Of a stretch of DNA of 6,507 nt, positions 1 through 4,850 are shown piece after piece. This DNA is from a bacterium (GTDB lineage Bacteria; Krumholzibacteriota; Krumholzibacteria; LZORAL124-64-63). The stretch's first letter is position 1. Every line of letters begins with the position of its first letter. The stretch lies in NCBI GenBank assembly GCA_003646045.1, contig QNDV01000133.1, positions 1 to 6,507 of the forward strand, read 5' to 3'. The notes beneath the pieces were generated by a model, which searched no databases, was not told where the DNA came from, and worked only from the letters and a program-made list of their open reading frames with translations. Made by a program: the position numbers and the translations under genes.

Positions 1-104
1 CGCAGGTCAATGCCCCGCACACGCTTGCCGAGAATGAAGCTGAACGGCACCGAGCCCAGGGCGAAGGCGATGATCATGAAGAGGATCAGCAGCATGGCGA
101 CCAT
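1..104 (-). CDS. plsY: PlsY acyl-phosphate:glycerol-3-phosphate acyltransferase, N-terminal fragment
   Basis: Only the first 34 complete codons are in the window; the gene continues past the left edge. The fragment is a hydrophobic first membrane helix (residues 1-16), then GSVPFSFILGKRVRGIDL, which matches the start of PlsY, where the G-S-x-P-x-x-x-x-x-G-K/R stretch is a conserved motif ahead of the 'GIDIR' segment. PlsY is an inner-membrane enzyme that transfers an acyl group from acyl phosphate to glycerol 3-phosphate, the first committed step of phospholipid synthesis. The ATG at 104 lies 23 nt after the der stop, so the two are probably cotranscribed. There is no strong Shine-Dalgarno (only GGAA about 9 nt upstream), so coupling to der translation is possible. 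A second in-frame ATG at 95 is an alternative start. der followed by plsY is a common order, which supports the call. Confidence 0.85.
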   Translation of the reverse strand, partial: MVAMLLILFMIIAFALGSVPFSFILGKRVRGIDL

Positions 105-127
105 TCTGTTGGCGTTCCAACCGGGTA

Positions 128-1438
128 TCAGTGCTTCTTCAGTTTCACAAAAATCCGGGTGCCGGTAAAGCCGTATTCCTTGCGCAGCTGGTTGTTGAGG
201 TAACGCAGGTACTCCCGCGCGAAGAAGCGGGGCTCGTTCACGCTGAGCACGATGGAAGGCGGCGCCGTTTCGGCCTGGGTGGCATAGTAGATCTTGCCCA
301 GCCCGCCGCCGTGGCTGCGGGGCTGCTGGTAGTGGATGGCCCCCTCCAGGAAATCGTTCAAGGTCGAGGTTGTCACCCGTTTCCGCCGCGCCTCGTGAAC
401 CTCCCAGACCAGTTCCATGATGCGTCCGGTGCGCTGCTTGGTCTCGGCACTCATGGTGAACCAGGGCGCGTAGGTCAGCATGGGCACTTCATGGCAGAAG
501 TCCTCCCATTGCTTGAGATGGGTGTTGGTCTCCTTGCCCACCAGATCCCATTTGTTGAAGCAGACGATCACGCCCTTGCCGGCGTCGTGTATCAGGCCGG
601 CGATCTTGGCGTCCTGGCTCACGGTGCCCGCCGAGGCATCCACCATCAGCACCGCCACGTCACATTGTTCCAGGGCGCGCAGGGTGCGCATGTTGCTGAA
701 GATCGCCACGGCCTCCTTGACCCGGGACTTGCGCTTGAGACCGGCGGTGTCGATGAGGCGGATGGTCTTGCCGTGCCACTTGAGGTCGGTGTGCACCGAG
801 TCGCGGGTGGTGCCGGGCACCTCGCTGACCAGGGCCTCCTGACGTCCCACCAGGATATTCAGCAGCGAGGACTTGCCCACGTTGGGTCGACCCAGGATCG
901 CCACCTTGCAATCGCATGGCTGCTCGATTTCCTGGGCGGGGAAGCCCTTGACCACCTCGTCCAACAGGTCGCCGATGCCATAGCCGTGCAGGGCGCTTAT
1001 GCCGTGCGGCTCACCCAGGCCGAGGCTGTAGAACTCGCTGAGCGTGGCCCGGTCGGCGTCCTTCTCCACCTTGTTGGCGGTCAGCACCACGGGCTTGCCG
1101 GTCTTCCGCAGATCCCGGGCGATGGACTCGTCCCAGGCCATGGGGCCCACCTTGGTGTCCACCATGAAAAGCACCACATCGGCTTCCTCGATGGAGTTGC
1201 GGGCGATCTCGGTCACCGCCGCGTCGAAATCACCGGTTGTCTCGCCGAAGGGGATGATGCCGCCGGTGTCCAGCAACTGGAAGGGATGGCCGGCCCAGTC
1301 GGTGGTCTCGGCAATGCGGTCGCGGGTCACGCCGGCGGTTTCGTGCACCACGGAGCGGCGCTCGCCGATGATCCGGTTGAAAAGCGTCGATTTGCCCACA
1401 TTGGGGCGACCGATAATGGCGACAGTGCGCAAAGCCAA
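128..1438 (-). CDS. der: Der (EngA), tandem-domain ribosome-assembly GTPase
   Basis: A 436-residue protein, the usual Der length. G domain 1 has the P-loop GRPNVGKS (10-17), GVTRD (36-40), DTGG (57-60), NKVE (122-125) and SALHG (148-152). G domain 2 has GRPNVGKS (183-190), PGTTRD (208-213), DTAG (230-233), NKWD (295-298) and SAE (330-332). The C-terminal KH-like domain (about 355-436) ends in a basic tail, VKLKKH. Two adjacent Era-like GTPase domains plus a KH-like domain are diagnostic. Der binds the 50S subunit and is needed for its late assembly. I chose the TTG at 1438 because AGGTGA (1443-1448) lies 4 nt upstream and the protein then begins MALRTVAIIG, as homologues do; an in-frame TTG at 1477 would add 13 unconserved residues. 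The first G4 motif ends in Glu rather than Asp, as in some other Der proteins. It lies 51 nt downstream of the DUF512 gene and is probably in the same operon. Confidence 0.96.
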   Translation of the reverse strand: MALRTVAIIGRPNVGKSTLFNRIIGERRSVVHETAGVTRDRIAETTDWAGHPFQLLDTGGIIPFGETTGDFDAAVTEIARNSIEEADVVLFMVDTKVGPMAWDESIARDLRKTGKPVVLTANKVEKDADRATLSEFYSLGLGEPHGISALHGYGIGDLLDEVVKGFPAQEIEQPCDCKVAILGRPNVGKSSLLNILVGRQEALVSEVPGTTRDSVHTDLKWHGKTIRLIDTAGLKRKSRVKEAVAIFSNMRTLRALEQCDVAVLMVDASAGTVSQDAKIAGLIHDAGKGVIVCFNKWDLVGKETNTHLKQWEDFCHEVPMLTYAPWFTMSAETKQRTGRIMELVWEVHEARRKRVTTSTLNDFLEGAIHYQQPRSHGGGLGKIYYATQAETAPPSIVLSVNEPRFFAREYLRYLNNQLRKEYGFTGTRIFVKLKKH

Positions 1439-1442
1439 GGAC

Positions 1443-1448
1443 TCACCT
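1443..1448 (-). promoter_or_regulatory. Ribosome binding site of der
   Basis: On the minus strand AGGTGA stands 4 nt before the TTG at 1438. It matches the 3' part of the AGGAGGTGA consensus and decides the start in favour of 1438 over the upstream in-frame TTG at 1477, which has no such site. Confidence 0.65.
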
Positions 1449-1489
1449 GCCTGTGGGAACGAAAACAGAAATGCCAATCAGTCGCGAAA

Positions 1490-2890
1490 CTAGCCCAGTT
1501 GGCTCCAGAAAGCAACGAAACCGTCTTCCTCGCCCACCAACACCTGATGAGGCTGGTCGGCGGCTATCTCGCCAAGTGTCATACCGTCCAGCGTCAGTTC
1601 GTCGCTGTTGAAGACCCGCGGCGAAAGAACCACGGTGCGCGCCGGTGAGGCCGGCAGCTCCAGCAGGGCACGGCGGAGGTCGTCACCCGAAAGTAGTCCC
1701 GCCACGGTGACGGTGTGGCCGTAGAGCGTATTGGCCACCCCCACCAGTTCCACCGGTGGCGCACCGGCTGTTTCCAACACCGGTGTGAACTCGCGGCGCC
1801 AGGCGTTGGCTGCCAGTTCGCCGGTAAGTACGGTCAAGGGGCGCGTCGGCAGTTCGCCATCCTCCGCCCCCCACTCCAGTTCCTCGGCCCAGGTCGCGCG
1901 CAACCGTGGCGTCAGGCCGATGGCGCTGTCCACCTGCCCGAATCCGTCGTAGCTGGCGGTGGCGGGAAAGGGCGTATCCGCCAGCAGGTAGAATTCGTCA
2001 CTGAGGTAGATGAATCCGTAGCCCACCTGCGCCCGCGCCTCGGTTTGCCAGGCCGCGATCTGCTCGATGGCGGCGGCGGCGATGTCAGGGGTGACGGGGT
2101 CGAGTTTCGTCAGGTTTTTGCGATGGGCGCTCAGTCCTACGGGGACTACGGCCAGGGAACGCACACCGCCATTGCCGGACAGCTCCACGGCATCGCCCTC
2201 CTGTCCGTCATAGTCGTGGCCCCGATGGCTGACGGCATGGAACACCTCGTCCCCATCCTCGGGCGGCGCCGCCAGTTCCAGCAGTTCGCGAAAGGTCTTC
2301 TCGAGGATCGCGCCATCATTCCAACCCGGACAGAGCACCACCTGGGTATGAATCTCGATGCCCGCCTCGCACAGATCGCGCAGGATGGCCACCACATCCA
2401 TGCGACGCTTTATCCCCAGCATGCGCGTGCGCACATCGATGTCCGTGGCGTGGACCGACACGTAGAGCGGCGACATGCGCTGCTCCTTGATGCGCTCCAG
2501 GCCGCGTTTGCCCAGGCTGGTCAGGGTGATGTAGTTGCCGTAGAGGAAACTGAAACGGTAGTCCTCGTCCTTGACGTAGATGGTGTCGCGCATGCCCTCG
2601 GGATTCTGGTCCACGAAGCAGAACACGCAGTCGCAGGCGCAGGTCTTGAATTCCATGGGCGCGAAACAGGCCGTGACCTGGTCGATGTCGCCGGGATCCA
2701 GTTCCACGGTGGCGGTTTCGCCGTCCGCGCTGCGGATGTCCAGGGTCGTGCGCACACCCTCGGGTGTGTAGTAGTAGAGGTCCAGGATGTCCTCGAGAGG
2801 GCGACCGTCCAGGTGGGTGACCTGGTCGCCGGGACGCCACTGGTGGAGCTGGTCCAGCGGTGGCGGGAAGGATCGCGTAAGTGGAATCAT
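1490..2890 (-). CDS. DUF512 family radical SAM protein with N-terminal PDZ-like domain
   Basis: A 466-residue protein. A PDZ-like region (about 10-60; GDQVTHLDGRPLEDILDLYY) is followed by a radical SAM cluster motif CxxxCxxC at C84, C88 and C91 in the segment CACDCVFCFVDQNPEGMR, with an extra Cys at 86. The core continues through YGNYITLTSL (118-126), SVHATD (145-150) and QVVLCPGWNDG (183-193). The DUF512 part (about 243-455) contains VVPVGLSAHR, SDEFYLLAD, YDGFGQ, NTLYGHTVTVAGLL and VFNSDELTLDG, all positions expected in this family. It should bind a [4Fe-4S] cluster and S-adenosylmethionine; the substrate is not established. Residues about 207-240 look like an insertion relative to the family. 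The ATG at 2890 is the first usable start, since an in-frame TAG lies five codons upstream. The Shine-Dalgarno near the ATG is weak (GGA), and a better GGAGG lies about 21 nt away, too far for normal use. It leads an apparent operon with der and plsY, an arrangement also seen in Clostridia. Confidence 0.9.
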   Translation of the reverse strand: MIPLTRSFPPPLDQLHQWRPGDQVTHLDGRPLEDILDLYYYTPEGVRTTLDIRSADGETATVELDPGDIDQVTACFAPMEFKTCACDCVFCFVDQNPEGMRDTIYVKDEDYRFSFLYGNYITLTSLGKRGLERIKEQRMSPLYVSVHATDIDVRTRMLGIKRRMDVVAILRDLCEAGIEIHTQVVLCPGWNDGAILEKTFRELLELAAPPEDGDEVFHAVSHRGHDYDGQEGDAVELSGNGGVRSLAVVPVGLSAHRKNLTKLDPVTPDIAAAAIEQIAAWQTEARAQVGYGFIYLSDEFYLLADTPFPATASYDGFGQVDSAIGLTPRLRATWAEELEWGAEDGELPTRPLTVLTGELAANAWRREFTPVLETAGAPPVELVGVANTLYGHTVTVAGLLSGDDLRRALLELPASPARTVVLSPRVFNSDELTLDGMTLGEIAADQPHQVLVGEEDGFVAFWSQLG

Positions 2891-2953
2891 GGGTCCAAGA
2901 AACTACAGGAACCTCCGGGGCGCAACCGTTGACGGGGCAACGCTCCGGGTCGG
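2891..2953. other. Divergent intergenic region upstream of the DUF512-der-plsY operon
   Basis: This short region should hold the minus-strand promoter for the DUF512-der-plsY operon. I do not see a convincing -35/-10 pair: the best -10-like string (TAGTTT on the minus strand, near 2899-2904) sits just upstream of the ATG and lacks a properly spaced -35. A small hairpin-forming pair CGTTG/CAACG occurs around 2928-2943. No gene is visible here. Confidence 0.35.
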
Positions 2954-2982
2954 TTGACAGCGCCCCGGGCCCGGGTTAGCTT
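2954..2982 (+). promoter_or_regulatory. Sigma-70-type promoter of the tRNA-Gly gene
   Basis: A perfect -35 hexamer TTGACA (2954-2959) is followed after a 17-nt spacer by the -10-like TAGCTT (2977-2982; T, A and the final T match TATAAT). The mature tRNA 5' end is 11 nt after the -10, so transcription would start only a few bases upstream of the tRNA. The spacer holds a 12-bp palindrome of two CCCGGG units (2964-2975). Confidence 0.65.
2964..2975. repeat. 12-bp perfect GC palindrome in the tRNA promoter spacer
   Basis: CCCGGGCCCGGG reads the same on both strands and lies wholly between the -35 and -10 elements of the tRNA promoter. It may be a protein-binding or structure-forming site, or simply a GC-rich discriminating spacer. 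Confidence 0.5.
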
Positions 2983-2993
2983 GGCAGTCCGGA

Positions 2994-3069
2994 GCGGGCT
3001 TAGCTCAGTTGGTAGAGCATCAGCTTCCCAAGCTGGGGGTCGCGAGTTCGAGCCTCGTAGCCCGCTCCA
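2994..3069 (+). tRNA. tRNA-Gly (anticodon CCC)
   Basis: A complete 76-nt cloverleaf with encoded CCA. The acceptor stem GCGGGCT pairs perfectly with AGCCCGC (3059-3065), followed by discriminator T at 3066 and CCA at 3067-3069. The D arm is GCTC-AGTTGGTA-GAGC. The anticodon stem TCAGC/GCTGG (one T-G wobble) encloses the loop TTCCCAA, placing the CCC anticodon at 3027-3029. The T arm GCGAG-TTCGAGC-CTCGT has a G-T wobble at its first pair. Anticodon CCC decodes the GGG glycine codon. The gene has its own promoter immediately upstream and is transcribed away from the DUF512 operon. There is no obvious intrinsic terminator directly downstream. No duplicated tRNA 3' end suggesting an integrated element was seen in the window. 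Confidence 0.97.
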
Positions 3070-3173
3070 TATTTATTCAGGTGAAGTATTCCTATTGAAC
3101 TATTTCAGGTGAAGAAGGATTCAGAGGGGCGTCTCGCCGGTCTGGTCGCCTTCCCCAAGTAAAGCGATCCGGC
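3070..3173. other. Intergenic spacer between tRNA-Gly and the secreted-protein gene
   Basis: The first 50 bases are distinctly more AT-rich than the rest of the window and contain an 11-bp direct repeat. I see no ORF with a credible start, no second RNA gene and no hairpin with a T-run that would clearly end tRNA transcription. A short GGCG/CGCC hairpin with a TCT loop occurs near 3128-3138. Confidence 0.5.
3076..3114 (+). repeat. 11-bp direct repeat TTCAGGTGAAG, two copies
   Basis: The identical 11-mer occurs at 3076-3086 and 3104-3114, a 28-bp period. Each copy contains a near-palindrome, TTCA-GG-TGAA. Its GGTGAAG part recurs inverted (CTTCACC) at 3173-3179, overlapping the -35 element of the downstream promoter. 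This could be a set of operator half-sites, but coincidence is not excluded. Confidence 0.55.
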
Positions 3174-3202
3174 TTCACCCGCGACCACTCGTATGCTAGA
3201 AT
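3174..3202 (+). promoter_or_regulatory. Promoter of the secreted-protein gene, with extended -10
   Basis: A -35-like TTCACC (3174-3179; four of six consensus bases) is spaced 17 nt from TAGAAT (3197-3202; five of six). The -10 is preceded by TGC at 3194-3196, the TGn extended -10 motif. The predicted start near 3209 gives a leader of about 40 nt before the ATG at 3250. The promoter overlaps the upstream in-frame ATG at 3193, which argues that that ATG is not the translation start. Confidence 0.6.
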
Positions 3203-3234
3203 CGAAAGCGCAATATCAACAAATACCAATAACC

Positions 3235-3240
3235 GGAGGT
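3235..3240 (+). promoter_or_regulatory. Ribosome binding site of the secreted-protein gene
   Basis: GGAGGT lies upstream of the ATG at 3250 (10 nt from GGAGG to the ATG) and fixes this start rather than the in-frame ATG at 3193. The resulting protein begins directly with a signal peptide. Confidence 0.8.
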
Positions 3241-3249
3241 ATCGCGACC

Positions 3250-3918
3250 ATGCGGATATCCATCGTCCTTGCCGCCTGTCTGGCGCTGGCCGCCTCCGCC
3301 ACCGCCCAGTCCGTCTCCGAGTGTTACAACGGCATCGGCATCTATCTCGAGCCGGCGCCCGGCAACCCCGCCGGTTGCACGAGCTATACGGGTCCAGTCG
3401 ACCCCGTCGCCGCCTACGTGGTGCTCCTGAATCCCTACAACGAGAATACCGGCGCGCCCATTACCACCCTCGGCGGCTATCAGTTCAGACTCGAATTTTC
3501 GCCCCAGGTCCCGGTTCAAATCGAGCTTCCTCCGACAACCGTCGATTACGGAGCCACACCGGATTTCCTGATCGGGTCGAACATCCCGATAGTCAATGGC
3601 CAGGCGCTCCTGTTGACCCTGGAGATCCGGCCGTTCACCGAAGAACCGTTGGTGTGTTTCGTCACGCCCCTTCACCAGAGCAGCGGACCACTTCCGCCCA
3701 CCGAGATCTTCGTAGCGGATGCGGATGACGACTTTTCCCTCTCCCGGGGCACTCCGGTGAGCTATTCGTTCGAGGCACCGGTCTTTTGCATGTTCGCCGA
3801 TTGTGAACCGCTGCCCGAGGGCAGTGGCCCCGGCGCCGAAACCGGTGTGTGGGGTGATTGCTGGACGGTGTCCGAAGTGACAATACCGGGGATTGTCGGG
3901 CAGCCTGTTTTACACTGA
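3250..3918 (+). CDS. Secreted hypothetical protein with signal peptide
   Basis: A 222-residue protein of unknown function. It begins with a clear Sec signal peptide: MR, a hydrophobic core IS-IVLAACLALAAS, then an ATA|Q cleavage site after residue 19. The mature part has six cysteines (25, 43, 136, 180, 185, 204), which could form up to three disulfides. It looks mainly beta-stranded, with segments such as GIGIYLE (28-34), AAYVVLLNP (54-62), GGYQFRLEF (75-83), PDFLIGSNIPIVNGQALLLTLEIRP (105-128) and EIFVADADDDFSLSRGTPVSYSFE (152-175). The alternation of short hydrophobic strands recalls a cohesin-like or immunoglobulin-like beta sandwich, but that is inference from pattern only. I know similar hypothetical proteins (GIGIYF..., AYLVLTNP..., FMVG...) from uncultured FCB-type genomes, without an assigned role. 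There is no membrane anchor after the signal peptide and no recognisable sorting domain. The gene has its own promoter, is monocistronic, and converges on miaA with a 5-nt gap. Confidence 0.85.
   Translation: MRISIVLAACLALAASATAQSVSECYNGIGIYLEPAPGNPAGCTSYTGPVDPVAAYVVLLNPYNENTGAPITTLGGYQFRLEFSPQVPVQIELPPTTVDYGATPDFLIGSNIPIVNGQALLLTLEIRPFTEEPLVCFVTPLHQSSGPLPPTEIFVADADDDFSLSRGTPVSYSFEAPVFCMFADCEPLPEGSGPGAETGVWGDCWTVSEVTIPGIVGQPVLH
3879..3897. terminator. Inverted repeat near the convergent gene ends, possible weak terminator
   Basis: GACAAT and ATTGTC form a perfect 6-bp stem with a 7-nt loop (ACCGGGG) inside the last codons of the secreted-protein gene. On the plus strand a TTTT tract follows only 10 nt later (3908-3911), and on the minus strand there is no T-run. 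It is therefore not a canonical intrinsic terminator, although it sits where the two convergent transcripts must end. Confidence 0.25.
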
Positions 3919-3923
3919 CTTGA

Positions 3924-4850
3924 CTAGCGCGGAGCAAGCGCCTCGCCGATGGCAACAGCGAGGGCGGGATCGTCGGGGTTGCCGCGACCAACTCCCGCCA
4001 CCTTCCGGAACCAGGTCCGCTGCCGCTTGGCGTACTGGCGTGTGGCTCGCACCACGGCCGGCGTCAGGTCATCCCGCGCCAGATCGCCCTGCAGATGTCG
4101 CACGATGTCCCGGTAGCCGATGCTCCGCAGCCCCGGACCGTCTGACCGGTGCCGGGTAAGGGCCTCGGCCGTCTCGTCGATCCACCCCTGCTGCAACATG
4201 GTTTCCGTCCGCCGCAGGATCCGCGCGTCCAGTTCCTTCACCGGCCGCTCCAGCACAAACACCGGGAACTCCAACCCCAGAGCCGGGTCGTCCACCTGCG
4301 CCGCCTGCAGTTCCGTCATGCTGCGCCCGCTCAGCAGGTACACCTCCAGCGCTCGCTGGCTACGCTGCCGGTCGTTGGCGTGCAGTCTTGCGTGGCTGTC
4401 CGGATCAGCGTCAGCCAGGCGCAGGCGTATCTCCGCGTCGGTGAGAGGTGCCAATTCCGCCCGGACCTCTTGCAGTCGCTCCGGCGTCTGACCCGGCACC
4501 GCCATGAATCCTTCGCGCACGGCGGTGAGGTACATGCCCGCACCACCCACCAGCAGCGGCACGCCGCCGCGCCCGACGATCCCGGCATGAATGCCGCAAA
4601 AATCCCGCCGATACCGCTGGGCGTCGTAACTGTCGTCGGGGTCCACGAAGTCCACGAGATGATGAGGGCAGATGGACAGTTCCTCTGCAGTGGGCTGGGC
4701 CGTGCCGATGCGCAGCCCGTGGTATATCTGCCGACTGTCCAGACTGATGACTTCCAGGGGCAGGCGCTCAGCCAGGGACGTAACCAGTGCCGTCTTGCCC
4801 ACGGCTGTGGGGCCGACGATCACTGGGCAAATGCCTCTAGGACCGCCCAA
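3924..4850 (-). CDS. miaA: MiaA, tRNA dimethylallyltransferase
   Basis: A 308-residue protein of normal MiaA length. It transfers a dimethylallyl group from DMAPP to N6 of A37 in tRNAs that read UNN codons, giving i6A. Visible motifs: P-loop GPTAVGKT (13-20), SLDSRQIYHGLRIGTAQPT (36-54) with the catalytic-base Asp38, HHLVDFVDPDDSY (63-75), VGGAGMYL (101-108), NDRQRSQRALEVY (159-171) and the C-terminal RSIGYRDIV...TRQYAKRQRTWFRK (242-283). In VGGAGMYL, Ala104 stands where E. coli MiaA has the conserved active-site Thr101. I chose the TTG at 4850 because GGAGA (4857-4861) lies 6 nt upstream inside mutL. This makes the gene overlap the mutL end by 14 nt, so translation is probably coupled. A GTG at 4823 (AGAGG about 10 nt upstream) would give 299 residues and also keep the P-loop. 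mutL followed by miaA is a widely conserved order. Confidence 0.96.
   Translation of the reverse strand: MGGPRGICPVIVGPTAVGKTALVTSLAERLPLEVISLDSRQIYHGLRIGTAQPTAEELSICPHHLVDFVDPDDSYDAQRYRRDFCGIHAGIVGRGGVPLLVGGAGMYLTAVREGFMAVPGQTPERLQEVRAELAPLTDAEIRLRLADADPDSHARLHANDRQRSQRALEVYLLSGRSMTELQAAQVDDPALGLEFPVFVLERPVKELDARILRRTETMLQQGWIDETAEALTRHRSDGPGLRSIGYRDIVRHLQGDLARDDLTPAVVRATRQYAKRQRTWFRKVAGVGRGNPDDPALAVAIGEALAPR

Noticed and set aside
1064..1075. NKVE instead of NKxD in the first G domain of Der
   Set aside because: Glu at this position is known in other Der proteins (for example Thermotoga, NKAE), so it is not a sign of lost function.
1439..1477. Longer Der starting at the TTG at 1477
   Set aside because: The extra 13 residues are not typical of Der, and the TTG at 1438 has AGGTGA at good spacing.
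131..2932. Two long plus-strand open frames (131-1648 and 1715-2932)
   Set aside because: They are antisense to der and the DUF512 gene, show no recognisable motif or ribosome binding site, and have the compositional signature of antisense frames.
2994..3120. tRNA-Gly as an integration site for a mobile element
   Set aside because: No repeat of the tRNA 3' end, no integrase and no foreign-looking cargo are seen downstream; only an 8-base chance match to GCCCGCTC occurs near 4325.
3193..3249. Upstream in-frame ATG at 3193 as the start of the secreted protein
   Set aside because: It falls inside the predicted -10 region, has no ribosome binding site, and would put 19 polar residues before the signal peptide. 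The ATG at 3250 has GGAGGT upstream.
3268..3279. Lipobox-like LAAC at residues 7-10 of the secreted protein
   Set aside because: The Cys is only at position 10, in the middle of the hydrophobic core, too early for lipoprotein processing; an ATA|Q signal peptidase I site follows.
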